Positions 25,683 to 34,716 are shown, counted from the first letter of the stretch. The stretch is DNA of 58,436 nucleotides from Bacillota bacterium (GCA_017397825.1 JAFQHT010000065.1:1-58436); one strand, 5' to 3'. Numbers and translations are program-made. The notes: generated from the sequence alone by a model not told the origin.

Positions 25683-26108
25683 TTATCTGGATTTTTTATC
25701 ACTCTTCATGACTGCAGATATTTTGTTAATGATTTCGTTGCAGATTTCTGCGACACGCTCTTCTTTGCGGTATGCTTTTTCCGTTTCGAGATAGCCGCTT
25801 CTTCTTTGCTGCTCGAAATATATGTAGCTTACGGTCGAAATATTTTCCACGGTGCCTTTTGACATCTGAAGAAGCTTTCTTCTGAGAAGGGCGTCTTCCG
25901 GAGGAGTGGTTTTCCCCATGAAGATGCTGTTTGCCGTCTGTGCATATTTAAGTGCCTCAAGACAGTTCTTAATCAGGATGTCGCCGAAGCTTCTCTGGTA
26001 TTTTTTCGGACCGTTTGCAGTCATTTCTGCAATCATAATGCTTAGATCATACAGGAGGCGGATATATTCCGTATTTGATGCAGACCGTTTCCACGTTGGT
26101 ACGCTCAT
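25683..26108 (-). CDS. avd: DGR accessory variability determinant (Avd)
   Basis: 141 residues predicted to be all alpha-helical, basic (PKKYQRSF, RRKLLQ, REERVAE) and of the usual Avd length (about 125-140). Avd proteins form pentamers of four-helix bundles that bind the RT and template RNA and are needed for cDNA synthesis. Placement between target gene and TR is the standard order. AGGAGG precedes the ATG. No sequence motif proves the family, so the assignment rests on context, length and helical pattern. Confidence 0.88.
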   Translation of the reverse strand: MSVPTWKRSASNTEYIRLLYDLSIMIAEMTANGPKKYQRSFGDILIKNCLEALKYAQTANSIFMGKTTPPEDALLRRKLLQMSKGTVENISTVSYIYFEQQRRSGYLETEKAYRKEERVAEICNEIINKISAVMKSDKKSR

Positions 26109-26131
26109 GTTGCTTTCCTCCTTTCCTTATG

Positions 26132-26150
26132 CGGCGGCACACGGCCGCCG
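26132..26150. promoter_or_regulatory. GC-rich hairpin just after the DGR variable repeat
   Basis: CGGCGGC and GCCGCCG form a perfect 7-bp stem with a five-base loop, 22 bp beyond the end of the VR. A hairpin/cruciform in this place is needed for efficient retargeting in Bordetella phage BPP-1. It also lies between the target stop codon and the Avd ribosome site. Confidence 0.7.
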
Positions 26151-26166
26151 ATTTGTTGATTTTAGG

Positions 26167-27423
26167 TTAAATACAGCCGAACGGCGCGAGCAAACGAGTG
26201 CCGCTGGCACCGTCGTAGTTCGCCGAGCCACCTGAGTCGACACGACAGAAGCCGGTCGAGTAGCCCGAAAAAGGGGAACGCTCCCACCAGTAGCCCGCTG
26301 AGCCACTATCGCCTGCATTTTTCACCCTGTTGGCTGTAGTTTTGTAATACTCAAACTGAGTAAGACTTGTTTCGGCTGTCGCATTAGCGTATGTGACAGA
26401 GCCGAAAACTTCTTTTTCTGCGGGCAGCGCAAAATAGTCGGTTGATGTAGTTGTGCCTGTGCTGCTGCCGTTTGCGGTAACATTTTTGTGCTGCTTGAAG
26501 ATGCCTCGAAGAGCTGACGGGATTGCATTTCTGAATACGTTGTTGCACCAGGTTCTTCTTGCGCAGCTCTCCCAGCCGCCACTGTTTGTGTTTGTACTGT
26601 TCATGTAGCCTGTCGTTGCAAGACCGTTTTTGAGGCCTACAATAAAGCTGCAGGTCTTGCCATTTGCGAGAGTTTTGCCACCTTTATTCATCAGCACCAT
26701 TGTCACGTTCTGCGCCGAGTGGCTTTCTCCTACACCCGTTGCGGCCATCGCAGCAAGTGAAACACTTCGCTCCTGGCCGACAGCCCAGTAGTCCTGCAGG
26801 TTTATAACACCTGCGTCTGCGGCAGCAACCATGTTTGCAATTTCTGCGTCTGTGCCTCCGGCCCAGGTTACGATTTTAACCGTTACTGTTACGGAGAAAG
26901 ATGCGGTTTTTGTCACGCCGTTTTCTGCATAGGACACGGTAACTGCCACGTCGCCATAAGAAGAAAGCGCACTTCCTGCTGCAGGACTTGAGCTGCAGCT
27001 TCCGGTCACGTCTTCAGTCAGTCCTGATGTGAATGTCGCTGTTACCTTCAGTCCACTTAGGTCGAGAGTTTCGTCTTTATAGTAGGTGGTTTTGGTAGGA
27101 TTGGTAGTTACGGCGATACTGTCGAGCACTCTTGCCACAGAGATCTCCTGCTTACAGGAATACACAATGTTATGTTTCCATTCCCAGGTAATATCAAAGG
27201 ATGTGCTATTCTCGTACAGCGCCGTTCCTTCTGCCGGCGAGAAAGAGCATTCAGCTGTGATGTCGGTCTCGGTGTTGTTCGACCAGGTTGCTACAACTAC
27301 GATACCTGCTGCCGAAAGCGTTTCGCCTGCAGTGTAGCTTACTTTTGCTGGAGGTGTCTTGACATATATTCCTGTCGGGAACTTACTGCTTCCGCCGCCC
27401 GGACCTTTAACAGTCAGTGCCAT
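26167..27423 (-). CDS. DGR target: Ig-like fibre protein with variable C-type-lectin-fold domain
   Basis: 418 residues. The N-terminus MALTVKGPGGGSS resembles that of the fibre gene at 28212. Residues 17-110 and 110-190 look like two bacterial Ig-like (Big_3-type) modules, each with YxxGETL or YKDETLDLSGL. Residues 195-418 form a DUF6273-like domain related to the formylglycine-generating-enzyme/C-type-lectin fold, ending WWERSP ... LLAPFGC. The last 44 residues are encoded by the variable repeat; 13 of them differ from the template. It is very probably the tail-tip receptor-binding protein whose diversity changes host range. Confidence 0.92.
   Translation of the reverse strand: MALTVKGPGGGSSKFPTGIYVKTPPAKVSYTAGETLSAAGIVVVATWSNNTETDITAECSFSPAEGTALYENSTSFDITWEWKHNIVYSCKQEISVARVLDSIAVTTNPTKTTYYKDETLDLSGLKVTATFTSGLTEDVTGSCSSSPAAGSALSSYGDVAVTVSYAENGVTKTASFSVTVTVKIVTWAGGTDAEIANMVAAADAGVINLQDYWAVGQERSVSLAAMAATGVGESHSAQNVTMVLMNKGGKTLANGKTCSFIVGLKNGLATTGYMNSTNTNSGGWESCARRTWCNNVFRNAIPSALRGIFKQHKNVTANGSSTGTTTSTDYFALPAEKEVFGSVTYANATAETSLTQFEYYKTTANRVKNAGDSGSAGYWWERSPFSGYSTGFCRVDSGGSANYDGASGTRLLAPFGCI
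26173..26306 (-). repeat. DGR variable repeat (VR)
   Basis: The 134-bp 3' end of the target gene. All 21 differences from the TR are at template adenines: replacements are mostly G on the coding strand, with several T and C. At the protein level Asn positions became Tyr, Phe, Gly, Arg and Asp, while the Ser and Asp positions changed to Gly. The coding-strand 3' end, CTCGCGCCGTTCGG, is GC-rich and unchanged, as expected of an initiation-of-mutagenic-homology site. Confidence 0.97.
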
Positions 27424-27500
27424 GTGAACACCTCCTTAGCGGGCAGATTGCTTTTAAGGGCTGCCCCCCCCCACGAATTTTCATCATATTGAGTCCTCCT
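27424..27500 (-). other. Leader with G9 homopolymer and micro-ORF before DGR target
   Basis: On the minus strand AAAGGAGG is followed by ATG ATG AAA ATT CGT and nine G. The frame as written gives about 26 residues that overlap the target start; one G fewer would stop after ten codons. The nine-base G tract could slip. Function unknown. Confidence 0.4.
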
Positions 27501-27956
27501 TTATGCTGCAGTGAAATAGTTTCCTACGAGCTGACTTGGCAGGCCGTACAGAGTAATTTTGCTGCCTTCTGCCTCACCCTCTCTTTCGCAAAGATAGATT
27601 GAACCATCTTCGATGTAATACAGGCCGTATTCATACTCCATACCGTACGTTGCAGGGATTGGATCTTCGAGCGTGCCGACATGGGTTTCGTCAATTCTTG
27701 TCCAGATTGATGTTGCATCAACAGGACTCCAGTCTTCTGCAATGAACGTTCCCTGGTCGGTCTGGTCATCACAGGCCAGCTTATAAAGGAACAGCTCACC
27801 GTCAATCTCGAAAGTGCATCTTGTGCCTTTCTTTTGGTATGTACCTTTGATTTTTTCATAAGGTGGGTACAGTTCCTTTGCTTTGAGTGCGACTTCGTCC
27901 GGAACTGTTTCCCGTGATGCTCTTAAATATGTTACTAAACTGTCTCTATTGAACAT
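27501..27956 (-). CDS. Virion-associated protein with carbohydrate-binding-like N-terminus
   Basis: 151 residues between two fibre genes. Residues 10-95 (VPDEVALKAKELYPPY, then WSPVDATSIWTRID) resemble the chitin-binding type 3/CBM5-12-like modules often appended to phage tail proteins. The C-terminal half is beta-rich with no recognised domain. Its start overlaps the previous stop as TAATG. A tail-fibre accessory role is inferred from context. Confidence 0.6.
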   Translation of the reverse strand: MFNRDSLVTYLRASRETVPDEVALKAKELYPPYEKIKGTYQKKGTRCTFEIDGELFLYKLACDDQTDQGTFIAEDWSPVDATSIWTRIDETHVGTLEDPIPATYGMEYEYGLYYIEDGSIYLCEREGEAEGSKITLYGLPSQLVGNYFTAA

Positions 27957-28219
27957 TATGCGTTCACCTCCGCTATGATTTCATCCACTAAGAACTGTCT
28001 TGGGTCTGGTATGATGATAGGCTCATCACGCTCGATTAATTCATACTCAAGTGTTTCAGTATTTACTGCATAATAATGAGTTTCGGTTTCCGTCGGAATA
28101 TCCGATAAAATTTTATCGAGGTGGTTATATTCGTTTTCAGTAATTTCGACACCTAAACCGATATTTACCCCAATACTTAAAATTATGTTATCTTCGATAA
28201 TTTTATAAAATCTATTCAA
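27956..28219 (-). CDS. Small phage protein in fibre cluster
   Basis: 87 residues, acidic, mixed alpha/beta, with the C-terminal motif IIPDPRQFLVDEI. Not recognised. It is translationally coupled to both neighbours (8-bp overlap upstream, TAATG downstream), so a small tail-fibre accessory or chaperone is plausible but unproven. Confidence 0.6.
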   Translation of the reverse strand: MNRFYKIIEDNIILSIGVNIGLGVEITENEYNHLDKILSDIPTETETHYYAVNTETLEYELIERDEPIIIPDPRQFLVDEIIAEVNA

Positions 28220-29141
28220 CGCCGAGCACCTCCCACGTTATCGCGACCCCGCCCTCGAAACCCGAGCCCGCTGTCGTAGTGAATGTAATTTTTGAGTCAG
28301 TTATGGTAATTGTCATTTGACCGTCCGCCTCATGAATATCATACCAACCGCTCATGGCCATCTCATGATTAGTGACACAGTTTTTATAAATATAGCGTAC
28401 ATATGTTGAATTTTGCCCCGACCTAGCGAAAATAATCGCCATTTTTACTTTTTCGGCTTTACCGAACGGATTAGCTATACTTATTGTTTTTGTTGTGCTA
28501 CTCGACTTATAATAACCCTCGTATGACACAACTCGGCCACTTTTATCAAACCAATTGCCGTCTTTTTCTTCTCCATCCGGATATTTTTCGTTGTTCTCGT
28601 CGACAACAAACGTGCTCGGTAATACGGGACTACATACCCACGTATAAGAGTTGGGGGAGTTGAAAGAACGGTTAATTGTAATCAGTTGACTAACTGGGTC
28701 GTAAGTCCACGTTACCGTTGAGCTGCTGTTTGACGTTGCCATAACTTTACATGTCCCATCACCGAATAATTGAAATGTTAACCCGCCTTGTTTAAGAGGT
28801 ACAATTATCCACCCGTCGAAAAAAGTCTCGTCCACGGTGCTTAAATCGCCTAATTGAGCCGATACCGTAAATCTTAAAATCGAGGTGTCGCCAGTTAAAA
28901 CCTTGATAGAAATACCACCATATTCTGATTTTGTCCACACATGATGCCCTTCCTTTTTCACGTTGTTTATAATCTGCAGCGCTTCTTCGACAAGGGTGTT
29001 TGCTGAAATCTCCAGTCCTTCTTCGCCAATGGCAAGCGGATTTTCCCCTTTGTAGGATGTCATTTCGAGCTGCTTGATGCGCTCACCGTCAAGGAATACT
29101 TTCCCTCCAGCTCCGCCACCGCCTTTTGTTGATAATGTCAT
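28212..29141 (-). CDS. Tail fibre/receptor-binding-region protein
   Basis: 309 residues. The N-terminus MTLSTKGGGGAGGKVF is like that of the DGR target, suggesting a common docking tip. Residues 20-70 look helical; the rest is rich in Ser, Thr, Asn and Trp and predicted beta, as in fibre distal domains. Its start overlaps the stop of the upstream fibre gene (TAATG). Function is inferred from position between fibre genes and composition. Confidence 0.65.
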   Translation of the reverse strand: MTLSTKGGGGAGGKVFLDGERIKQLEMTSYKGENPLAIGEEGLEISANTLVEEALQIINNVKKEGHHVWTKSEYGGISIKVLTGDTSILRFTVSAQLGDLSTVDETFFDGWIIVPLKQGGLTFQLFGDGTCKVMATSNSSSTVTWTYDPVSQLITINRSFNSPNSYTWVCSPVLPSTFVVDENNEKYPDGEEKDGNWFDKSGRVVSYEGYYKSSSTTKTISIANPFGKAEKVKMAIIFARSGQNSTYVRYIYKNCVTNHEMAMSGWYDIHEADGQMTITITDSKITFTTTAGSGFEGGVAITWEVLGVE

Positions 29142-30352
29142 TATTTCTTCACCACCTTTATGAAGATAGGGATGTCGATTGTTGGAACATCGCCTTTAGC
29201 TTCTGCGATATGGTCAGTGGAAGATCCGGTAATCATGGCGCCGCACCATGCTTCCATCTGCTCTGTTGTACAGTCCTTGCTTGGCTGAATTTCTATATCG
29301 TATTCTTCGAACGGATATACAGTCTCGAAGCTGTACTTGTTCTCGTTCCAGCCCGATGCAAGCATGGCGCTTTCTGCATACGAGGGAGTGTTTGCTTTGC
29401 CTGCCATGGCATTGTTGAGCGCATCAGTTGTTACAAAATCTCCACCTGCAGCCGTCTTGGCCTCTTCAGCTGCATCTTCTGCAGCTTTCTGTGCTGCAAG
29501 CGCTGCGGTTTCTGATGCTTTTGCTTTTGTTTCAGAGTTCTTCGCATTGCTTTCGCTCTGGGCAGCATTCGTCTCAGATACCTTTGCAGCTGAGGCGCTC
29601 TTAGCTGCATTATCAGCATACGTGCCTGCATTTTTTGCAGATGCATCAGCACTTGCTGCTGAACCGCTGCAGCTCTGTACATACCCTTGCATCGCACTGA
29701 GCAGAGCGCTCGAAAGCATCGAGTCTGTGACGCTTCCGGTTTTGAGATGTAGTTTAATCGTGCCGCCTGACTGTTCAACCCTGATAGTGGATGATTCCTG
29801 GATATCGTTATCGTCAACGAACGCTGATAGCGAAACTGCCTCTTCGCTGCCATCAGGGAGAGTCATCACTAAAGCTTCTGCTTCAGCATCATATCTGAAG
29901 TTCACTGCGATTTTTTCAATCGCAGTATCAATCGTATGTACCGCTCCGCCCTGCTCCGTAATAGTAAACACGCCTGTTGCATGGTCGAATTCAATCGACT
30001 TTACCATAGCACTTACGGTAGTGCGGTCTGCTTTGCCTTCGAGCAGCATGTCGGCAGTTTCTTTTGTGTACCGGTTGTCCAGCATTGTTTTCACGGCTGC
30101 AAGAATGCTTTGCACTTCTGTGCCGGCGATTCCTGTCACCGCTGCCCCTATCCCGGATGCACCTGCGGTGCTTGTCAGAAAATCGATGATGCCGTTGATT
30201 GCCCCCATGGCAATCATTGCTTTCGGCATATAGTCGAAATATTCTTTTAAAAGTTCTGCGGTCATTCCGTCAGAAGAAGGGTTATCCGAAAGGTCAGAAA
30301 TCTTCCTGCCGGTGAACATGCTCTCTAAAAATTTATAATCTTGTAAAGACAT
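29141..30352 (-). CDS. Tail fibre protein with Ala-rich coiled-coil stalk
   Basis: 403 residues. Residues 1-60 form a structured N-terminal part, with beta-rich segments to 200. Residues 225-305 are a long alanine/serine/lysine helix in repeating patterns (AKSASAAKVSETNAAQSE), typical of trimeric fibre stalks. The C-terminal 90 residues form a small end domain. AGAAAGGAG precedes the start. A fibre stalk that attaches to the neck is likely. Confidence 0.7.
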   Translation of the reverse strand: MSLQDYKFLESMFTGRKISDLSDNPSSDGMTAELLKEYFDYMPKAMIAMGAINGIIDFLTSTAGASGIGAAVTGIAGTEVQSILAAVKTMLDNRYTKETADMLLEGKADRTTVSAMVKSIEFDHATGVFTITEQGGAVHTIDTAIEKIAVNFRYDAEAEALVMTLPDGSEEAVSLSAFVDDNDIQESSTIRVEQSGGTIKLHLKTGSVTDSMLSSALLSAMQGYVQSCSGSAASADASAKNAGTYADNAAKSASAAKVSETNAAQSESNAKNSETKAKASETAALAAQKAAEDAAEEAKTAAGGDFVTTDALNNAMAGKANTPSYAESAMLASGWNENKYSFETVYPFEEYDIEIQPSKDCTTEQMEAWCGAMITGSSTDHIAEAKGDVPTIDIPIFIKVVKK

Positions 30353-30364
30353 TTTTTCTCCTTT

Positions 30365-32299
30365 CTACTTCCTATACTCGTTGCCGACCGTGTACTTGGT
30401 CTTTGCGAACAGGATAGAAAATGGCTGAGGCTTCGAGTTTTCAAACCTGAATTGTATGTGTAAAAGCTTTTTTGCCTTAAACTTGCCGCCAATCAACGTC
30501 GGCGTTGCGTCGGTTCTGAACGTGAAGTCCTCGAAATCAATATCATCCCAGCTGAAGAAGTTTGCAGAAGAATCGTAATCGAAAATCAGCTCCCACAAAC
30601 CGTTAATTTTTGCCCATACTCTGCAGCCGGTATGCGCAAATGCATTCAGGGCTACAACCAGGTGCTTGAAAGTTTTCTTCAGTTCTGCATGGTCGCTGCC
30701 GCCCGTGTATATTTCTGCTGTTTCCCAGTAGCAAGGAAAGCTTTCTTTTGTTGTTATCTTAACGCCGTCGACGTCCACGGTTTTTTCCGTGAGAATGCCG
30801 TCGTCAGTGTATCCGCCTGACTGTTCTCCGAGTTCCGAGCCAAAAAACCTCTTTACTTTCCCGCCTGTAGTACCGAAATATAAGTCATCATCAATTACAT
30901 GAAGTACTCTGGCGTTAATTCCTGTCCACAGATAGCATTCATACTGTCTTGTTGAGTATGGTGTATTCCGCTCATAAGCTGCCTGGGCAGTATCCAGTAT
31001 ATATGCTTTGTCGCCGGTCGCAAGAATATAGAAATCCTTGTATTTGATTCCATATGATTCTTCAAGTCCCTCTTCACCTGCAAGTGCTTCTGATATATAG
31101 TACGAGCGCTCCTGCGAGCTTCTTTCGCCCAGAACATCGCTCGGCGTAATAGCGTGAATACTTTTTTCCGTTGTCAGATACATCGGTTCGTTCTTCAGGC
31201 TTGCAAAGGTGTGTTTCCCAAGGGCTCCTGCTGCTTCGTAGTTGCCTACGGTTTTGAAGGTGTTCTGACTTGTGTTCTCGTCAAAAATCCCGGTTCTCAG
31301 AATGATGTTACTGTCATTGGCTGCTCCGTCTTTGAAAGTGAGCAGCTGGCCATTGAGTACCGAATACCCCACTACGGAGCTGTCGTCCTGACCCATCACC
31401 GAATACCAGATATCCCCGAAGTATGTCGGGTCGTTGCTCTTGCAGTACCAATCGTAATTTGGAAATTCCGGATTCCCTGACACGAAAAGGCGGTCTCGCT
31501 GGCCGTTCATGCCATAAAGTGTGCATATGTCGCACTTTTTTACGCGATCTGCATACCCGGCTACCGTTTTTGCATATGTCACATATAGGTTATCAACGCC
31601 TGTGACCGGGGTTTTCTTGGCCTCTTTTAAGATGAATGTGCCCAGTGTTCTGTTCACAGTAAAGTCCGTCCCCTCTTCGAGCGTATCAAACGTTCCTGCT
31701 TCGTTGAGAGCTTTAATTTCCACTGGATCTGCGTCAAGTTCTGCGGTTCCCATCTGGAATGTCAGGTTTGTTGCATCTCCCATAAACCTTTCAGTTCGAA
31801 ATGGTGTCAAAAGGTTAAGCGGTTCCAGACTTGTTCCGCCGCCGCTATGATCCTTCCCGATCATAGTTGTAGGCACATACGCTACTGCCGAAACACTTTT
31901 GACGGTTTCACCGTCAAAAACAAGTATGTCTGCACCGTCCAGAATGTATAACTTCGAATTTACCTGTCTTGACATCGAGAAATGGTCGTTTGCAGCGGCA
32001 TAAACTTCTAAAAACTCATCGTTTTTTGGAGTAAATGTATATAGCTTGGTTCCAGCGTGTACTAAATGGCTTTTTCCCGTCGGAGTATTAAGAGTGTGAA
32101 ATCCGTTTACTCTGCCATCCAGTGTTCCGATAGTCTCATACCCTCTTCTTTTTCTGTTGGTCCCGATAGTGTCCCTTATCATATTTACGCACATCGGGCT
32201 TCTGGAAAGGTCGACATTCGATGGAGAATTTCGGAGGTCTATTCCATGAAAGCTCTTCATTGATGCACTATATACAGTTTTCGCTTTTGGCGCTTCCAT
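30365..32299 (-). CDS. Neck/stabilisation protein, P22 gp10-like
   Basis: 644 residues, almost all predicted beta strands with repeated blades such as KLYILDGADILVFDG and KAYILDTAQAAYERN, beginning with the FHGIDLRNSP motif typical of podovirus-like head-closure proteins. P22 gp10-type proteins plug the connector after DNA packaging and join the tail needle or fibres. It starts one base after the previous stop, before the fibre cluster. The assignment rests on fold pattern and order. Confidence 0.7.
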   Translation of the reverse strand: MEAPKAKTVYSASMKSFHGIDLRNSPSNVDLSRSPMCVNMIRDTIGTNRKRRGYETIGTLDGRVNGFHTLNTPTGKSHLVHAGTKLYTFTPKNDEFLEVYAAANDHFSMSRQVNSKLYILDGADILVFDGETVKSVSAVAYVPTTMIGKDHSGGGTSLEPLNLLTPFRTERFMGDATNLTFQMGTAELDADPVEIKALNEAGTFDTLEEGTDFTVNRTLGTFILKEAKKTPVTGVDNLYVTYAKTVAGYADRVKKCDICTLYGMNGQRDRLFVSGNPEFPNYDWYCKSNDPTYFGDIWYSVMGQDDSSVVGYSVLNGQLLTFKDGAANDSNIILRTGIFDENTSQNTFKTVGNYEAAGALGKHTFASLKNEPMYLTTEKSIHAITPSDVLGERSSQERSYYISEALAGEEGLEESYGIKYKDFYILATGDKAYILDTAQAAYERNTPYSTRQYECYLWTGINARVLHVIDDDLYFGTTGGKVKRFFGSELGEQSGGYTDDGILTEKTVDVDGVKITTKESFPCYWETAEIYTGGSDHAELKKTFKHLVVALNAFAHTGCRVWAKINGLWELIFDYDSSANFFSWDDIDFEDFTFRTDATPTLIGGKFKAKKLLHIQFRFENSKPQPFSILFAKTKYTVGNEYRK

Positions 32300-33214
32300 T
32301 TAGCTCCACCCCCACACATCCTTAAACTCTGCTTTACCTTTTGCCCCGGAAGGAACAAGCCGCTGCTTTGCTTCGTCGTACTGCTGGCGAAAATAATATG
32401 CCGTGGATAAGTCATCGTCTTCATACAGTTCTGATGCTATATACACAGGCAGCAAGTTTGCTACTTCCGGATCCAGCGCAAGTTCCATATCGTCCGGCGT
32501 ATCGATGGTGATTACCGGAGCATATGCATAGTAGTGGATTTTATAATGCCCCTGCTTTGTTCCGTCCAGAATCAGAGTATCATCGTTCTCCCACTCATAA
32601 TCCTTGTACTTTGTATAGGCTGTGTCCTTACTTTCAAGTACCATGTCGGATGGGACCAGCTTAAAGAAGTCCTCGGCCAGTTCTTTGAGTTTGTATCTTC
32701 TCTTGGTGGTCCATTCCCACACATCCTCATCAGTTTCAAACAGCACATCAAATACTGCTGCATTTCGCAGCTGATATGGATACGGGCCCGTAAAAACGAT
32801 TTTAACAGGCTTTCTTTCTTCGTTAACTAACTTTCCCTTGAAGGTTTTAAATCCTGCCTGCGGCTCAGTTTCAACCGTTCTTGCCAGTGTTTCGCCGACA
32901 TAAATATCTACTTTTGCCCTTCCGGATATTTCAAAATAAAAAGCCTGGCCATATTCACTTGTAAACTCAATATCATCATTGAGGTGCTGGTGAGTAGTGA
33001 AGTCCTGGCCAAGCAGATTTGTTACATCGCAGGTCATTATGTCATATTCTTTGATAATAAATTTACCTGCTGTCGCAAGGTCCTGCAGTCCTCTGTTGGC
33101 AGCAGGCACAATGCTATTAAGGTAATCTCTTGTCGAGTTCTGAACAGTCAGCGATTTAATGCTGGGGTCCATCTTCTTCAATGCCGCCAGCTTAATATCA
33201 GCCCATGTTGTCAT
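32300..33214 (-). CDS. Head-tail connector/adaptor protein
   Basis: 304 residues. The N-terminal helical section and DPEVANLLPVYIASELYEDDD with FRQQYDEAKQ near the C-terminus are the pattern of adaptor proteins bound under the portal (P22 gp4-like role). A beta-rich insert in the middle (80-170) is extra. AGGGAGGTG precedes the start. It sits between capsid and neck-propeller genes, as expected. Confidence 0.68.
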   Translation of the reverse strand: MTTWADIKLAALKKMDPSIKSLTVQNSTRDYLNSIVPAANRGLQDLATAGKFIIKEYDIMTCDVTNLLGQDFTTHQHLNDDIEFTSEYGQAFYFEISGRAKVDIYVGETLARTVETEPQAGFKTFKGKLVNEERKPVKIVFTGPYPYQLRNAAVFDVLFETDEDVWEWTTKRRYKLKELAEDFFKLVPSDMVLESKDTAYTKYKDYEWENDDTLILDGTKQGHYKIHYYAYAPVITIDTPDDMELALDPEVANLLPVYIASELYEDDDLSTAYYFRQQYDEAKQRLVPSGAKGKAEFKDVWGWS

Positions 33215-33234
33215 AAAGCTGCACCTCCCTGTTC

Positions 33235-33642
33235 TTATTTTTCATCTTCATTATTGTTTTCGTCTACGTTTCCGTCATTTCCTTCAGTGGTTTTGTCGTC
33301 CTCTTCAGTTTCTCCATCTGTTACGGTGGTATCATCTTTGGGAGTATTCTTTTCCTCTTCAGTCTGCACGTCTTCAGTCTTAGGGTTTTCCAGAGCCTGT
33401 GCAATTCTTTCAATAAGCTCGTCCTTTTTGCCTTCATCGTCAAGTTCGAGATTTTTTGCCATGTCTTTAAGTTCAGGAACTTTTAAGCGCTGCAGGTTCT
33501 TTCTTAAATCCTCTTCAGTTTCTCCATCCGTTACCTGATGTGCAAGGTAGCTTCCATCAAGATTCACTTTATCAATAACGAAAATTCTGCCGCCATCTTC
33601 AAATCTTTCGCCTTTTGTGAGGCCCTTCTGTAATTTTTTCAT
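33235..33642 (-). CDS. Small acidic virion protein with SAP/HeH-like motif
   Basis: 135 residues from ATG at 33642, preceded by GAAAGGAG. Residues 53-82 (LKVPELKDMAKNLELDD, then KDELIERI) match a SAP/HeH helix-extension-helix motif, a small DNA-binding fold. The final 45 residues are a disordered tail of Thr, Glu, Asp and Asn. Such proteins follow the capsid gene in many Bacillota phages; the role is not known. Confidence 0.65.
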   Translation of the reverse strand: MKKLQKGLTKGERFEDGGRIFVIDKVNLDGSYLAHQVTDGETEEDLRKNLQRLKVPELKDMAKNLELDDEGKKDELIERIAQALENPKTEDVQTEEEKNTPKDDTTVTDGETEEDDKTTEGNDGNVDENNNEDEK

Positions 33643-33708
33643 AGTTTTTTCTCCTTTCACAAAAACGTCAAAAACAGGGGGCTGATTTTGCCCCCTATTT
33701 TGTAATCG

Positions 33709-34716
33709 TTACACTAAAGTTGTACCGTCTTCTGCGCCGCCAACCGCAAATGCTCTCCAGTCGTGGAAGCCTGCAGACAGTCTTGCTCTGCCCTTCCATA
33801 CGTTGTCGTCTGTGTCGTCATCGATAACAGACTTGATGGAAAGCGGTACTCTGTCGAACCATACAGCGCCGCCGTAATCTTCGTTGTACTGGCTGGATGC
33901 AAGAATCCATGGAAGAGTTCCGGCCTTGACAAACTGGTTGAGATAAGCCCATATAATTACTCTCCATCTTCCGAATGTGAAGTTGAAGCCGTTGTTCGCA
34001 GTATCAGGATCCTTATCGGCACCGATTGTTGCGAATACATCAGCCTTAAGTTCGGCGATGTTTGGAATGATGATAGTATCCGGAATAACAGCCAGAATGT
34101 TGCCGTTGTCATCCTTTGCGTTCTGCATTGCTGCTTCTGCTCTTGCGAGTGAGTCGTTGCTGAAAGCGTTGGTGAATCTGTTGGACTGAACTCCTGTACC
34201 GTTTGTGATGGATGGATGCTCAGTACTGAACATAGCCACGCCATCTGCAGATGTCGCGTCAAACAGTTTGCCGCCGAACTGCGCCTGCTTAGCGCCGCCT
34301 ACTGCAGCACCAATCATGCATGCGCCAAAACGTTCTCTCATACGGTAATAGTCCGCAAGGAAAGCGGCAGGTCTCTTTCTGAGATCCATTGTCTTTGCGT
34401 CTTCAACCATTTCCTGAGTGATAGCAAAGCTGGACTTGAAAGTAGTATGTACAAGAGTCTTCTTGTAGCTTTCCTGCATATCAGCCTTAGGATAAGCGCC
34501 GCCTTCAGCCACTGGCGCGAATCCGTTCATGGATGTCATTGATGTGATTGTTTCACCAAAGTGATTTGATTTTGATTTTGAGAAAATCTTATCTACTGCA
34601 GATGCATTTTCATATGCCTCTGCTTTCTTTTCGATAAACATTTTTACTGGTGTCTGGCATTTACCGAATACGCTATCGTTTACGCCAGAGCCTTCTGAGA
34701 AAATAATTCCTGCCAT
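33709..34716 (-). CDS. Major capsid protein (HK97-type, inferred)
   Basis: 335 residues, the right size and place (after scaffold and decoration genes, before the adaptor). Features include an N-terminal helical arm, the SSFAITQEMVEDAKTMD helix, GAAVGGAK near the spine helix and a C-terminal DWRAFAVGG strand, consistent with an HK97-fold coat protein. No proteolytic prodomain is obvious; a separate scaffold is encoded upstream. CAGAAAGGAG precedes the ATG. Confidence 0.82.
   Translation of the reverse strand: MAGIIFSEGSGVNDSVFGKCQTPVKMFIEKKAEAYENASAVDKIFSKSKSNHFGETITSMTSMNGFAPVAEGGAYPKADMQESYKKTLVHTTFKSSFAITQEMVEDAKTMDLRKRPAAFLADYYRMRERFGACMIGAAVGGAKQAQFGGKLFDATSADGVAMFSTEHPSITNGTGVQSNRFTNAFSNDSLARAEAAMQNAKDDNGNILAVIPDTIIIPNIAELKADVFATIGADKDPDTANNGFNFTFGRWRVIIWAYLNQFVKAGTLPWILASSQYNEDYGGAVWFDRVPLSIKSVIDDDTDDNVWKGRARLSAGFHDWRAFAVGGAEDGTTLV

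Noticed and set aside
29141..34716. Search for a second variable repeat in other fibre genes
   Set aside because: The conserved strings of TR were found only at 25526-25659 and 26173-26306.
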